From Sphingobacteriales bacterium (lineage in GTDB: Bacteria; Bacteroidota; Bacteroidia; Chitinophagales; LD1): DNA of 64,000 bases. The DNA is taken from the NCBI GenBank assembly GCA_018262795.1, contig JADFDM010000007.1, positions 124,001 through 188,000 on the forward strand, given 5' to 3'. The position numbers and the translations under genes were made by a program. Shown piece after piece: positions 8,101 through 16,802 of the stretch. How positions within the stretch are numbered: the first letter of the stretch is position 1; each line of letters opens with the position of its first letter. The notes under the pieces are model-generated. The model was given only the letters and a program-made list of their open reading frames with translations, was not told the DNA's origin and searched no databases.

Positions 8101-10472
8101 TTATTCAGTTCTGGAACGGAACTAACAATATTAGGTCTAAAAAGAGGGTTGCTGTTTTGGAAAGCGTCATTATTGCTACTGCTACCATCCTTCCACTGGC
8201 TAATTGCCCCCCCCGTTAAAATAACACCAGTGTCTGACCGAAGCCATAAAGAAAGACCACTTATGTTCGATGGATTAAAAATAGAAAATTGCCAAGTTGA
8301 GCTTTCGGAAGAATCATTGCAAATGTTGAAACTCTTTATTTTCCAAAAATAGGTTTGATTCCCCGGAAGTGTTAATTGGTAATCGGTATTGTAAATGTTA
8401 GAGTAAATTGACGCGTTGGTGAAGGAAGAGTCGGCAGATATTATCAATGAATATTTGTAGGCATTCAAAGATGACTCCCACTGGAAATTTGTTTGTGATG
8501 AGATAGTACTGGAGTTGTTAGCCGGAAGAGTAAGTAGGGGGGCTTGAGGAGAGTTATAAGTGCTAACAACTAGAATATTTCCAGCAGCAGTATCTGTACA
8601 GCCATTGGTAGCATGGACAACTAATTGTAAAAGAAAGTTACCTACAGAAGAATAAGCATGAGACGGATTCTGTTGTATGGAACTGCTATTATCTCCAAAG
8701 TCCCATTCCCACAAAGTAATACTGTCTCCCAATACAGGTATGCTAGAATCAAAAAACTGGTAGTCTGCTTGCAAACAAGAAGTGCCTCCTGAAAAACTTG
8801 CTTGAGGAATGGGCTTTACTTGTACGGTTTTAACGGAACTATTGCTACAACCCGCACTTGTTATAGCGGTTAAAGATACTTGGTATGTGCCCGGTACCGA
8901 ATAATTGTGTGTAGGATGAGCTGCTGAAGTCGTATTGCCATCCGCAAAGTCCCACTGATAACCTATAATAGTTGAAGTATCAACAGATTGGGAAGTGTTT
9001 TGAGGAACATAGGTGGTGCCGTAACAGAGGGTGTCCCCGGTAAAAGTAACGACCGGTGCGGTTCCTGAAATAGAGACCATTATAGAGTCCATGCCAATAC
9101 ACCCGAATGTATCACTAACGATTACACTCAACGGCCCGGGGGTGATTAAAGTTGTGAAAGGGGTTGTAGAGCCGGTAGACCAATTGAAATTGAGAGAGGG
9201 AAGTCCTGTTGAAGGTGAATTCAAGCCAATCGTTGTTCCCGAACAAATAGTGGTATCAGCGCCAAGAGAAACCGTGTAAGCGAAAGTATCAGTGGAAAGA
9301 ATTATGCTATTTGATGTGTTAGAGCACCCGTCATTTGTACTGGTTACAGTTACACTGACAGGAGTAGTGCCCGGAGTGGCATATATCCCTGGTGAAACTT
9401 CGCCATTGGACCATAAAAAGGCATAACCGGATCCTAATAATTGCGTCTGTAGTAAAATTGAATCTCCGGCACATAAAGTTGTGTCTACATGATTTAGTAA
9501 AGGGTGAAGAAGGCTAACATTTATGGTATCGGAGCTCATGTGCCCAAAAACATCCGTTGTTGTTACACTGTATGTGTTACTGCTATTTGCTGTAATTTGA
9601 TCAGTAGAACTTCCCGTTGACCATGCATAATTAGAGAATCTGCTACCTGCATTGAGATCTATGGGGCAGAGGCTATAAGTCTGTGTGGTATCAGCACCTA
9701 AATTTACCGGAGGGGAGTATTTATTAAACAGATAATTTTCTACTAAAATTCTATTGGCACTATTTAAAGCAGACTGATATACTATAATTTCTGCAATTTC
9801 CCCGCTCCAAAATTGACCATTACCATCTCCGATATGATAACCTCCATCTGTGAATGAAGCACTATTAGAAGCGGAAGTATTGCTATTTACAAATAACGAA
9901 TTTTTAAAATATTGGACACTTGTATTTAATGTTTTAATTATCTCAATAAGGCTATTGGGATAGCCTGAGTTTGGAATTGGAATACCTGTTGACAGATTGC
10001 TGCCTTTATTACGTATTACCAATTCGTTACCGCTACCTTGGAATAAGGTGTACCCGGTACTTAAATCGCCTATAGCAAATAAATATTTCGCATTAACTTG
10101 AGTGGTATTTATCCCCTTGCTTATAATAAAAATTGAAAGGGAAGAGTTTCCCAAACCCGACATAGTGGTTCCATTTAATAGATCATCTATTCCATCAAAA
10201 TGAACGGCCGGGTATCCATTGAGTTCGGGGACCGAAGGGTTGAGTGTAGGGCGATAACTAGAATCAGTATTTTGAACTGCATTATTATTATTACCACTAG
10301 CATCGAGCCATTGACTTACTCCTCCGGAGGTTAATACTACTCCACTATCAGCTTTAAGCCATAACGAAAGCCCGGCAATCTGATCTGGGGTAACCCCTTG
10401 CGCGGAAAGTCCAGCACCAACTAAAAGGATAAAGCATAACGCAACAATTTCTCTTCTGTAATTTTTTACCAT
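5130..10472 (-). CDS. Very large T9SS-secreted multidomain surface protein (LamG-like, PKD, CARDB-like)
   Basis: 1780 residues from the ATG at 10472 (a GTG two codons upstream is less likely). Signal peptide 1-24 ending LSAQ. Two LamG/concanavalin-like modules (about 35-255 and 738-960) share long near-identical stretches such as YHIGDGN and GEIAEIIVY, each followed by a PPVNLG linker and Ig-like repeats. PKD domains with the W-DFGD motif follow in both halves (about 490-640 and 1190-1610), then a CARDB-like domain (DLAVTEVSVI) and a C-terminal T9SS type A sorting domain (PSPNPVAG... ending KITRKFVVGK). It is expected at the cell surface, possibly binding carbohydrate or acting as an adhesin (inference). 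It lies 78 bases after the glycan operon on the same strand. The two halves are clearly an internal duplication. Confidence 0.9.
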   Translation of the reverse strand: MVKNYRREIVALCFILLVGAGLSAQGVTPDQIAGLSLWLKADSGVVLTSGGVSQWLDASGNNNNAVQNTDSSYRPTLNPSVPELNGYPAVHFDGIDDLLNGTTMSGLGNSSLSIFIISKGINTTQVNAKYLFAIGDLSTGYTLFQGSGNELVIRNKGSNLSTGIPIPNSGYPNSLIEIIKTLNTSVQYFKNSLFVNSNTSASNSASFTDGGYHIGDGNGQFWSGEIAEIIVYQSALNSANRILVENYLFNKYSPPVNLGADTTQTYSLCPIDLNAGSRFSNYAWSTGSSTDQITANSSNTYSVTTTDVFGHMSSDTINVSLLHPLLNHVDTTLCAGDSILLQTQLLGSGYAFLWSNGEVSPGIYATPGTTPVSVTVTSTNDGCSNTSNSIILSTDTFAYTVSLGADTTICSGTTIGLNSPSTGLPSLNFNWSTGSTTPFTTLITPGPLSVIVSDTFGCIGMDSIMVSISGTAPVVTFTGDTLCYGTTYVPQNTSQSVDTSTIIGYQWDFADGNTTSAAHPTHNYSVPGTYQVSLTAITSAGCSNSSVKTVQVKPIPQASFSGGTSCLQADYQFFDSSIPVLGDSITLWEWDFGDNSSSIQQNPSHAYSSVGNFLLQLVVHATNGCTDTAAGNILVVSTYNSPQAPLLTLPANNSSTISSQTNFQWESSLNAYKYSLIISADSSFTNASIYSNIYNTDYQLTLPGNQTYFWKIKSFNICNDSSESSTWQFSIFNPSNISGLSLWLRSDTGVILTGGAISQWKDGSSSNNDAFQNSNPLFRPNIVSSVPELNNYPAVRFDGVDDFLNGGTIIGADSSSLSVFIVSKGINTSMTNAKYLLGLGSLGSGFILYQGSANTLVIRNNGNNLTTNLPMPNSGYQNTLVEVIKTYQTSVDYYMNSTFLGKSNSTLYSSPFTSGSYHIGDGNTQFWNGEIAEIIVYTKALDSLERQKVEGYIYNKYAPPVNLGPDIHQAYSLCPVTLDASNRFVSYLWSTGETTSQIQARKAGAYWVQTTDVFDRVSSDTIQVTIPYLGVSPKDTVVCLYSPLSIAPVLTASPYSFEWNTLETSQSISINSSGYYLCTITDTNTCVFISDTIHVLIDSFSIQSLLPDDTTLCSGNPIALDTAGYSISSIAWSNGPSIPTVSFNTSGQYSTIATNHHQCVNRDTIQVNISWIAPNINFTSTVVCFGDTTQLADITPPVSPDNTVSWHWDFGDGQSSSIPNPSHYYNSPGDYYVTLSIVTDSGCTGIKSKVVTSSVPPIPAFTYPNIICAGVPTILLDNSIFLFGDSITHWIWTFNGTDTLTAQNPIYEFPGVGSYQVKLKAISKSGCADTITQKIDVFPPLVANFDVGNVCVGDSTLFTDATASFSVVSWQWDFGDLSFFSTKQNPKHRYTVPGSYNVSLRIENAIGCVDYESKNINIVTKPKAAFGDLVSCVSENYTPLDSSLVNNDTIATWKWTIAGTQYTQPAPVHFFADTGIYNVTLKVTTLNGCSDSITKAVTVKPRPTALFYFAPLYGEAPVDVNFINQSSGATSYLWNFGDSEISTEQTPIHTYTQNNSFQIQLTAYSAEGCEDSSSRIFTVKPTDLDLAVTEVSVIQTQQTDGSYLIGAKAKIANLGTRTITQAKFYITIGSGGIISEEWNGILYSGQIMDTIFGAQFVVAPENANSYICVEAVSVNHGETEIRVDNNSQCSAINQHIQLIGPSPNPVAGASYLGLILPKSGSVIIDIADLAGQYVVKGLSLNLPKGRSDYPLPVDKMRAAEYFIRVYYNDEKITRKFVVGK

Positions 10473-10550
10473 TTGCACATATCTTTTACAGCATCCAACT
10501 GAAGGATCACGGTTGGTAAATATAATCTTATGCCTTTTAATTTTCTCACA

Positions 10551-11447
10551 CTAGCTAATAGGGGTTGCCCTTTTGAAGAGCACAATAAACCCGGCTGAAA
10601 TGAAAAAAAGAAATTCTCCCAAAAGAAACCATAATCGGCTAGCAACAGAAATAGTTAAAGCGTCTTTAAGTGGAATACCACATTGTGTAAGAAAGAGTAC
10701 AAGCATTCCTTCCCGAACTCCCACACCACCAGGGGCAAAAACTGCCAGTATTCCTATGGTAGCTGCAAAAGCAAAACCAAGCCCGGTATAATAAGGAACA
10801 TTTTCAGGGTATAGCGAAACTGTAAAAAGATAAAAGGCGATACACCATATCCCCCAGTTTATGAAAAACCACGGCATAAGGGTTAGGGTTTCTCTAAATG
10901 AAAGCCGTGGAATATAAACCGTCTTTTTCAAAATATAATTTAGTGACTTTTCAAGTAAGTGATTAAAATATGGTGTGTAAATAATAAAGCTGAAAAGTAT
11001 AAAGCCGATAAGCCCTAGCCAGCCCCAATAACCGAATTTTCCTGAAAAAAGTAACCCGATCATACCCAGCAAAAGCCCTACCCATAATGTGATGATTTGG
11101 GAGTGGAAGGAGAGAGTAGATAAAGTGGTTTTTGAAACTCTGTATTGCTGTGCTATGTAACCTACCCTGCCTATAATTGTCCAAACAAATCCGGGAATAT
11201 ACTTGCCGAAAATACTAATGCCAATGGAAGTATAGGCCGCTTTGAAACTGGCAGGAACCTTTATACACTGCAGCATATTTAGCCAATTCATGGCATTAGC
11301 GCAATTGGCAACGCCCAGCAAAATAACGGAAACGACTAAAAGTGACCAAGAGTGAATAATGGGTATGTCCATGTATTTACCCCGATAGAGTTTATACCCC
11401 AGAAAAAGGAGTGAAACCCAAATGAAATATGTGATCCATTTTCGCAT
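10551..11447 (-). CDS. Flippase-like / LPG-synthase-type integral membrane protein (UPF0104)
   Basis: 298 residues from ATG 11447; a GTG three codons earlier is possible. About eight membrane helices. The patterns GKYIPGFVWTIIGR and FAPGGVGVREGMLV are hallmarks of the UPF0104 / lysylphosphatidylglycerol-synthase membrane-domain family (YbhN, AglD relatives). No soluble aminoacyl-transferase domain is attached. Members often sit in glycan and glycolipid clusters and are thought to move lipid-linked substrates. Last gene of the glycan operon, 23 bases after the acyltransferase. A transport role here is inference. Confidence 0.82.
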   Translation of the reverse strand: MRKWITYFIWVSLLFLGYKLYRGKYMDIPIIHSWSLLVVSVILLGVANCANAMNWLNMLQCIKVPASFKAAYTSIGISIFGKYIPGFVWTIIGRVGYIAQQYRVSKTTLSTLSFHSQIITLWVGLLLGMIGLLFSGKFGYWGWLGLIGFILFSFIIYTPYFNHLLEKSLNYILKKTVYIPRLSFRETLTLMPWFFINWGIWCIAFYLFTVSLYPENVPYYTGLGFAFAATIGILAVFAPGGVGVREGMLVLFLTQCGIPLKDALTISVASRLWFLLGEFLFFISAGFIVLFKRATPIS

Positions 11448-11470
11448 ACACAGCACTAAAGAAAATAAAG

Positions 11471-11995
11471 TTAATCGCTAAAAGTAGCGCCCTTATACGC
11501 CTGTTTTTCTTTGATGGGCTTGCACGGGTTGCCGACAGCGATACAATTATCAGGTATGGATTTAGTGACCACTGAATTAGCTCCGATAATCACGTTGTTT
11601 CCGATTTCTATACCAGGCATCACCACCGTATTCATACCTATCCAAACATTATCACCAATTTTTATGGGTTCAGTTTCTGTCCAAATGTCATAATCGTCAT
11701 TGGAGTGATTGGAGGAAATTAAACCCACATTGGGCCCCATTCGCAAATTATTACCTATGCTTATCCCATTTCGTGCTTGTATATAACAGCCTTGGCTCCA
11801 CCCGGGAAAACTTCTTTTCCCAAGCGTAATGTTTTTGTGATACAATACTCGTGAGGTGAAATGAACTGGCCAAGGAACAAATCGGTTGAAGCCTAAAATT
11901 TTTTGTGAAAAAAACACCGTTCCTAAAACGTATAAAGGATTAGCACCGTCAATATGCCGATAGAAAAAGCGAAGTATAAATCGTAGAAAAGTCAT
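11471..11995 (-). CDS. Left-handed beta-helix acyltransferase (hexapeptide family)
   Basis: 174 residues. Several hexapeptide turns are visible: IGNNLRMGPNVGLI, IKIGDNVWIGMNTVVMPG, IEIGNNVIIGANSVV. The likely catalytic His is in SSNHSN. The C-terminus (VGNPCKPIK) is typical of sugar O-acetyltransferases of the WcaF/Maa/NodL kind, which use acetyl-CoA in the cytoplasm. The ATG overlaps the sulfotransferase stop by 4 bases (ATGA). The acceptor is probably a sugar of the glycan made by this operon (inference). Confidence 0.87.
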   Translation of the reverse strand: MTFLRFILRFFYRHIDGANPLYVLGTVFFSQKILGFNRFVPWPVHFTSRVLYHKNITLGKRSFPGWSQGCYIQARNGISIGNNLRMGPNVGLISSNHSNDDYDIWTETEPIKIGDNVWIGMNTVVMPGIEIGNNVIIGANSVVTKSIPDNCIAVGNPCKPIKEKQAYKGATFSD

Positions 11996-12897
11996 AGATC
12001 AACAAATTTTTCGCTTTCTTTTAATAATAGCTCATTTTCTGCAGTAGTTGCACTTTTCCCTTCACTGTATTTCACTTTAGCGGTTAGCACTTTGTTTCCT
12101 TTCTTTTCTAAGCCTAATTTACAGCAAATCAGATCAATGGTTTCTATAGGATTTTGGCACAAGGCCTGGTAATCAATGGTCACGTGGACATACTTAAAGT
12201 TGTATAAGTCCTTCTCAATTTGCTTATTTATAGCATCTATTTGCCATAAAACTTGATACTGCGGATTCATATCTAAGACTTTTTCATACCCCTTTGGTTT
12301 TAAGCTCCACCAAGTATTGACGTCTCCATTAATATCTAACCGAGCTTTCAGGATAGACTTGGCTGTATTGAAAGCATCTCTTTTGATGAAAATAATTTTC
12401 GCATTCGGGAAATATTCCATTAATGTATCAAGTTTTAGAGATACCCCCATACTTTTCACCAATAGTGGGCGCTTCGATTGCTTGCTGATTTTATATACCG
12501 TAGTCTTTACTGCATCCGTGATGATAGAACTAGGAGAGTTGAAAATCCAAAAATCAAAAATTTTACTGGCTTCATTAGGCGAATGAAGCCCTGATATTAT
12601 TCCATAATTGCTGTTCTTAACGTCTTTATTGCTATCTATTCTATGTTTCGTGAGCCGGTGTATGAATGCCATGTATCTAGGAAATAAAGCCATCAAATTA
12701 GAAATGTAGGTCACTTTGGTATAGCAAGACAATATTTGAAACAAGAGGGTGGATCCCGTGCGTGGAGCTCCAACAATAAAAATAGGGGCATTAGTAGATA
12801 ATCCTTGACATCTTGCTATTATATCTTGATCCGGGTTCTCGTAGCGCAAAAAAAGCTTCTGGATTAATAGTATAATTTTTTTGATTTTTAAAATCAT
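11992..12897 (-). CDS. PAPS-dependent sulfotransferase
   Basis: 301 residues. The 5'-phosphosulfate loop GAPRTGSTLL is at about residues 43-52. A 3'-phosphate-binding segment follows (IIFIKRDAFNTAKSIL, about 170-185). This is the Sulfotransfer family that moves sulfate from PAPS to a hydroxyl or amine of a sugar or lipid. It is cytoplasmic and lacks a signal peptide. Both ends overlap neighbours by ATGA. A sulfotransferase in a Bacteroidota glycan cluster points to a sulfated surface glycan or glycolipid; the acceptor cannot be read from the sequence. Confidence 0.86.
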   Translation of the reverse strand: MILKIKKIILLIQKLFLRYENPDQDIIARCQGLSTNAPIFIVGAPRTGSTLLFQILSCYTKVTYISNLMALFPRYMAFIHRLTKHRIDSNKDVKNSNYGIISGLHSPNEASKIFDFWIFNSPSSIITDAVKTTVYKISKQSKRPLLVKSMGVSLKLDTLMEYFPNAKIIFIKRDAFNTAKSILKARLDINGDVNTWWSLKPKGYEKVLDMNPQYQVLWQIDAINKQIEKDLYNFKYVHVTIDYQALCQNPIETIDLICCKLGLEKKGNKVLTAKVKYSEGKSATTAENELLLKESEKFVDL

Positions 12898-13943
12898 AAA
12901 ACTATTTTTTTGTATTTCGCAACAGCTAAGCTAACGGAAAAGGAGTGGTAATTATCCTTCAAATCTTTCACTCCCGAAAATGCACAGAGCCTTCCAACAT
13001 TTTCAATAGGACTGGCATATTGTAAATGCATCTCTACATGCTTTAGTTGTATCTCTTTTGATACGAGTACTTTTGTTAGTAACGCTCCGTTTGCATGGTC
13101 TAGAGTAGACGGGATGCCTTTCGCTATCAACTGTTTGTGTAAATAATCCTGAAAAGCAACAAAGGTGCTTTTTTGCAGATTGAAACATTGCAATGCAAAG
13201 AGAAAAGCACTTATTGATCTATATGAAGACCGAATATCTTCATGGCTGTTGTACTGTGAGCTATCATCTCGTGGTAGAAAATTTCTCAACAACGCATAAA
13301 TTAACTTAGATTGACAAGCAATATGAATGATTACTTTCATAAAGGTTTTAAAGGCAAAATCATTCGTTATTTCTACTTTAGATAGCGGGTATTTGTTACT
13401 CATGGCTATGCCTAATCCGAAAGAAGAAACCGGTTTTGAAAAGCCTCCACTATATAATTCAAAATCTGCATCAAGTGAGTCAATAGCACTTAAATTTCTG
13501 GCGGCAAGGCTGTAGTCCAAGAGGGTTACTATGTTTTTACTTTTGAAAAAATCTATTTCAGCCTGATTATACAGGTTCCCATTTTCACAGATCAGTAGGA
13601 TACAATCAATTTTTTTGTGCTTGGAAACCATTGTAAAGTAATCCAAATCAATTTTCAAATCATTGGGTCGTATGTCGAGAAGTATTTTTTCTAAAGGCAA
13701 TGATTCTATCACGGCATGAACAATAGAGCAACACCATGCAGGAACCGCTATGGTTCTAATATCTTGTTGTTGAATGAGGTTTTTGAGAATATGGAATAGT
13801 GCATGTCTTCCTTGTGAGTAAAGCGAATAATATTTCCGTGATGGCATAATTTCCAAAAGGGAATTAATATCTGACTTCTGATAAAATACATATTTCATCA
13901 ACTGCCTAAAAGAATAATGGCCCACCAACCGAGAATATATCAT
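12894..13943 (-). CDS. DegT/DnrJ/EryC1-like PLP enzyme (divergent)
   Basis: I take the ATG at 13943 (349 residues), which gives the same ATGA overlap as other joints in this operon; an upstream start at 14015 would overlap the previous gene by 76 bases. The fold pattern of sugar aminotransferases is visible: YSLYSQGRHALFHIL near the N-terminus (phosphate-binding helix region), DCILLICENGNLYN, LLDYSLAARN (PLP-contacting Asp) and SGGFSKPVSSFGLG, whose Lys fits the PLP-binding lysine. Family members make amino sugars. It is divergent, so dehydratase-like activity or loss of activity cannot be excluded. Confidence 0.72.
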   Translation of the reverse strand: MIYSRLVGHYSFRQLMKYVFYQKSDINSLLEIMPSRKYYSLYSQGRHALFHILKNLIQQQDIRTIAVPAWCCSIVHAVIESLPLEKILLDIRPNDLKIDLDYFTMVSKHKKIDCILLICENGNLYNQAEIDFFKSKNIVTLLDYSLAARNLSAIDSLDADFELYSGGFSKPVSSFGLGIAMSNKYPLSKVEITNDFAFKTFMKVIIHIACQSKLIYALLRNFLPRDDSSQYNSHEDIRSSYRSISAFLFALQCFNLQKSTFVAFQDYLHKQLIAKGIPSTLDHANGALLTKVLVSKEIQLKHVEMHLQYASPIENVGRLCAFSGVKDLKDNYHSFSVSLAVAKYKKIVL

Positions 13944-14923
13944 TTGCCGTATAAAATGTTTTTGGCCTTTACGATAAGTGTTTGCTTCATTAAATTGAGA
14001 ATACCGGGAGCCCAAATTCTATAATACGGGGTGAGTTCTCCGCCAAATTTTCTGTAGAAAGATTCGACCGGCTTCAACATAGAGCCTTCAAAATCAAAAA
14101 TATTTGTTTGGTCGCTATAGAAATTTATTATCTCATGTACGAGATACTCATTAGCTGCACGTTGTACCTCAAGGTGATTAATGCCATTAAACAGAAAATT
14201 GGCTGTTTGATCATCCTTTAATATTCCGGCAACCGCCATACAGGTATCCCCATTAAATACCCCGAATAAATCAACAGCTTTCTTTTCATGGAGTCGCTCA
14301 TACCAGCTTTTTAAAAATATTTTTTTGTATGGAATAGGCCCACCCTGTCTCTTATAAGTTAAATGCAAAACTTCGTAAAACAGGTCAAACGGAATATCTT
14401 TTTGAAAAAGATAGCCTTGCTTCTCTGCATATTTTATTTCACTTCGCAGTTTACCATGAAATCGTTCTCTAATCTGCTCCAAGGTAAATTTGCCAAAGTC
14501 AATTCGATAAGTATAATTAATCCTCATATTATACCCCATCCAATAGAAATTCAGCCAATTTTTATAAGCGGGATGAAAGGTATAATCGAAGGTTTTATAT
14601 TTCTTCAGAACGGATAAAAGTTCATTTAAGACATCTCTTCGTGCACTTTCCGCGGTGTACTCATTTCCTTTAAAATTTTTAAAGCAGATTCCCAAATACT
14701 TGCAAAGAAGGGGGTTACTGTACATCTTTAGTTCATTCTTCATGAGTACAATGCCCCCCTGAATTTCACCGGTCTCATTTTTGGCTACTAGTATTTTGTA
14801 CTTCTTATTTAAAGAATCTAAATACCAGCTATTAAGATAGATGGAGTATTGAGGGGAATCAGCGATAAAATCATTCCACTCATTCAGTTCTTCACGAGAC
14901 AAAAGTATCGCTTGCAACTTCAC
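13940..14923 (-). CDS. FemAB/GNAT-like acyl or aminoacyl transferase
   Basis: 327 residues. The C-terminal half has the pattern of the GNAT-6/FemAB-like family: FHGKLRSEIKYAEKQG, then LTYKRQGGPIPY, then AVAGILKDDQTANFLFNG and FDFEGSMLKPVESFYRKFGG. Relatives transfer acyl or aminoacyl groups to amino sugars or peptidoglycan-type substrates and are common in polysaccharide loci. The start is a GTG at 14923 that overlaps the upstream stop (GTGA). With the neighbouring amino-sugar-type enzyme it may acylate an amino sugar (inference). Confidence 0.78.
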   Translation of the reverse strand: MKLQAILLSREELNEWNDFIADSPQYSIYLNSWYLDSLNKKYKILVAKNETGEIQGGIVLMKNELKMYSNPLLCKYLGICFKNFKGNEYTAESARRDVLNELLSVLKKYKTFDYTFHPAYKNWLNFYWMGYNMRINYTYRIDFGKFTLEQIRERFHGKLRSEIKYAEKQGYLFQKDIPFDLFYEVLHLTYKRQGGPIPYKKIFLKSWYERLHEKKAVDLFGVFNGDTCMAVAGILKDDQTANFLFNGINHLEVQRAANEYLVHEIINFYSDQTNIFDFEGSMLKPVESFYRKFGGELTPYYRIWAPGILNLMKQTLIVKAKNILYGK

Positions 14924-15687
14924 CGTACTATTGTTTTTATAGCGTTTATTAGAATATCCTGTGCATGTTGCATAGAATTAGCCCAAAACTTATCACTCCA
15001 CCTTTCGGGATGAATTTGAAAGATCATTTTGGGATGTGGGTTTTGTTGTAAATAGGCCAGTAATTGTTCTCCACTGCCGAAATCGGCAACAATATTCGAC
15101 TCTACCTTATCTCTTCTATTGCTTTCTCCCGATGTCCAGTTTCTACCTGTATCGTTGATGTAGGCAATGTCGGTATAATTAATATCTAAGTACACCTCGC
15201 CCAGCAAAGCAAACTTGTATGCCAGCAAATCGTGATTTTCAGGTATTCGCCAAATATCGCGGTTGTCGTATGGCTTTAAAGGCCGCCCGTGCATCGAAAT
15301 AGTTTTTATGGGAACAATTCCTCTGAACATGGCTAAGTTCTTTTCAAAATCTTCCAGTGCATTCGCCAGGTCTCCATTCGAGTCGGACAAGGATTCATAA
15401 TGATAGCCGATTTCGTGACCTAAAGCAGCCACTTTTTGTATAATGTCGGGCTTAAAAGTATTTGGCTTGGCGCGGAAATAATAGGTGGCGCGAATCCCCA
15501 TCTGCTGCTCCAGCATGGCCATCTGAAGAGCATTTTGCGGCTTGCGATCCACATCGTGCCGAGCCATGCAAAACTTGGATGGTTGCTCCTTTAGAGGCAT
15601 CAGTTCATCGAACCTGAGAAAAGGTATTTCTTTCTGCTGTATGGCTTCGATGTAGCTGCGGTAGGCTTTTAAGGTAAAATCTCTCAA
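14920..15687 (-). CDS. Polysaccharide deacetylase-like protein
   Basis: 255 residues. The NodB-type metal motifs are visible in shortened form: CMARHDVDRKP (catalytic Asp and metal Asp) and GHEIGYHYESL (metal His), plus ISMHGRPLKPYD and MIFQIHPERW later in the chain. This is the cytoplasmic type of deacetylase-like protein often found in glycan gene clusters, with no signal peptide. The start seems to be TTG at 15687, because a stop codon lies in frame just upstream and no ATG fits. It is 11 bases after the GT2 gene and overlaps the next gene by 4. Confidence 0.8.
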   Translation of the reverse strand: MRDFTLKAYRSYIEAIQQKEIPFLRFDELMPLKEQPSKFCMARHDVDRKPQNALQMAMLEQQMGIRATYYFRAKPNTFKPDIIQKVAALGHEIGYHYESLSDSNGDLANALEDFEKNLAMFRGIVPIKTISMHGRPLKPYDNRDIWRIPENHDLLAYKFALLGEVYLDINYTDIAYINDTGRNWTSGESNRRDKVESNIVADFGSGEQLLAYLQQNPHPKMIFQIHPERWSDKFWANSMQHAQDILINAIKTIVR

Positions 15688-15698
15688 GGGTCTGTATG

Positions 15699-16802
15699 TT
15701 ATTTATAAAGGCGCTCGTTATCCTGAATATCCATCCACATGGCGAATAAAAAGGCATTAAAGCTGCTGATAAAAAGAAACATGAACGCTAAAATAGTAGC
15801 CTCTGATATAGGCCGAACCTTTGTCAGGCTCAAGTAAATTATTTTATAAGCAAAGGGCAAGCAGGCTATAAACAAAAGCAAGGCAAAATTGTATAGCAAA
15901 AACAAGGGGTGAAAATCTCGGAAAAGATATTTAATCCACAGTCTTTTAAAGAAGGATTTGAAGAGCAGCCATGAAATACGAGGAATGACCTTGAATATTT
16001 TCATTTTTGATTTCTCGCCTACATTGTAAACCGGTTTTATCTCCACTTCTTTCAGCGTGCAGAAGGCGATGTTCAGCTTTACTAACATGTCATTGGGCAT
16101 GCCGTAGCTTTTATAAATATCATACAGGCGAATGGCGTTAATCGCTGATTTTGAAATAGCCGTATAGCCGGTTTGGGTATCGCTCACATGCCAATAGCCC
16201 GAAGCTACTTTGGTAAGGATGGATAAAATGCTATTGCCAAAGTATCGGGTTTTAGGGATCACCAACCAGGCACTTCGGTGAATGAGCCGATTGCCTTTTA
16301 CATAATCTATCCCGTCCTGAATTACCGGCAGGCAGATAGATTCTAATTCGGCCGGATCCATTTGCCCGTCTCCGGCCATCACGGCTGTGCAATCCATGCC
16401 GTGATCTTTCGCCCATTTATACCCCCGGGCTATAGCCGCTCCCACGCCACCATTCTCCAATTGATTTATTAAAACAATACGATCGGTCGTGGACGGGCCA
16501 TTTACCACTTCTGAGGGTAGAAATTTATCCGCTTCTGCCAAGGCCATTTCTCGTAAAACGTGATCTGCCCGGTTATAAAGCGTCTTCTCGATTTCCTGAT
16601 CAAATATGTTGAGAATGCTTACGCCTGCTGTGGTATCTTTATCAATGTAGGCGCGAACTACCTTCGCAGTGTCATCGGTGGAGCAATCGTTTACTATAAT
16701 AATTCGATCAACAAAAGCCGGCATTGTTTCTATTACAATACCGATTTGCCCGGCTTCATTATATGCCGGTATTACTACCCCAACCGTTTTGCCATTTATC
16801 AT
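15699..16802 (-). CDS. Family 2 glycosyltransferase (DPM1-like) with C-terminal membrane helices
   Basis: 367 residues. Begins VGVVIPAYNEAGQIG, the GT2 nucleotide-sugar loop, followed by IIIVNDCSTDDTA. The DXD-type metal motif is in AVMAGDGQMDPAEL. Compared with typical DPM1-like enzymes there is an insertion of about 45-50 residues between DDTAKVV and NGGVGAAIARG. Two membrane helices close the protein. Such enzymes move a sugar from a nucleotide donor to polyprenyl phosphate or a lipid-linked acceptor. The start overlaps the stop of the upstream membrane glycosyltransferase by ATGA, which suits donor synthesis for that enzyme. Confidence 0.88.
   Translation of the reverse strand: MINGKTVGVVIPAYNEAGQIGIVIETMPAFVDRIIIVNDCSTDDTAKVVRAYIDKDTTAGVSILNIFDQEIEKTLYNRADHVLREMALAEADKFLPSEVVNGPSTTDRIVLINQLENGGVGAAIARGYKWAKDHGMDCTAVMAGDGQMDPAELESICLPVIQDGIDYVKGNRLIHRSAWLVIPKTRYFGNSILSILTKVASGYWHVSDTQTGYTAISKSAINAIRLYDIYKSYGMPNDMLVKLNIAFCTLKEVEIKPVYNVGEKSKMKIFKVIPRISWLLFKSFFKRLWIKYLFRDFHPLFLLYNFALLLFIACLPFAYKIIYLSLTKVRPISEATILAFMFLFISSFNAFLFAMWMDIQDNERLYK

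Noticed and set aside
13943-14015. Upstream start for the DegT-like gene at 14015
   Set aside because: It would overlap the previous gene by 76 bases, while ATG 13943 gives an ATGA overlap like other joints of the operon.
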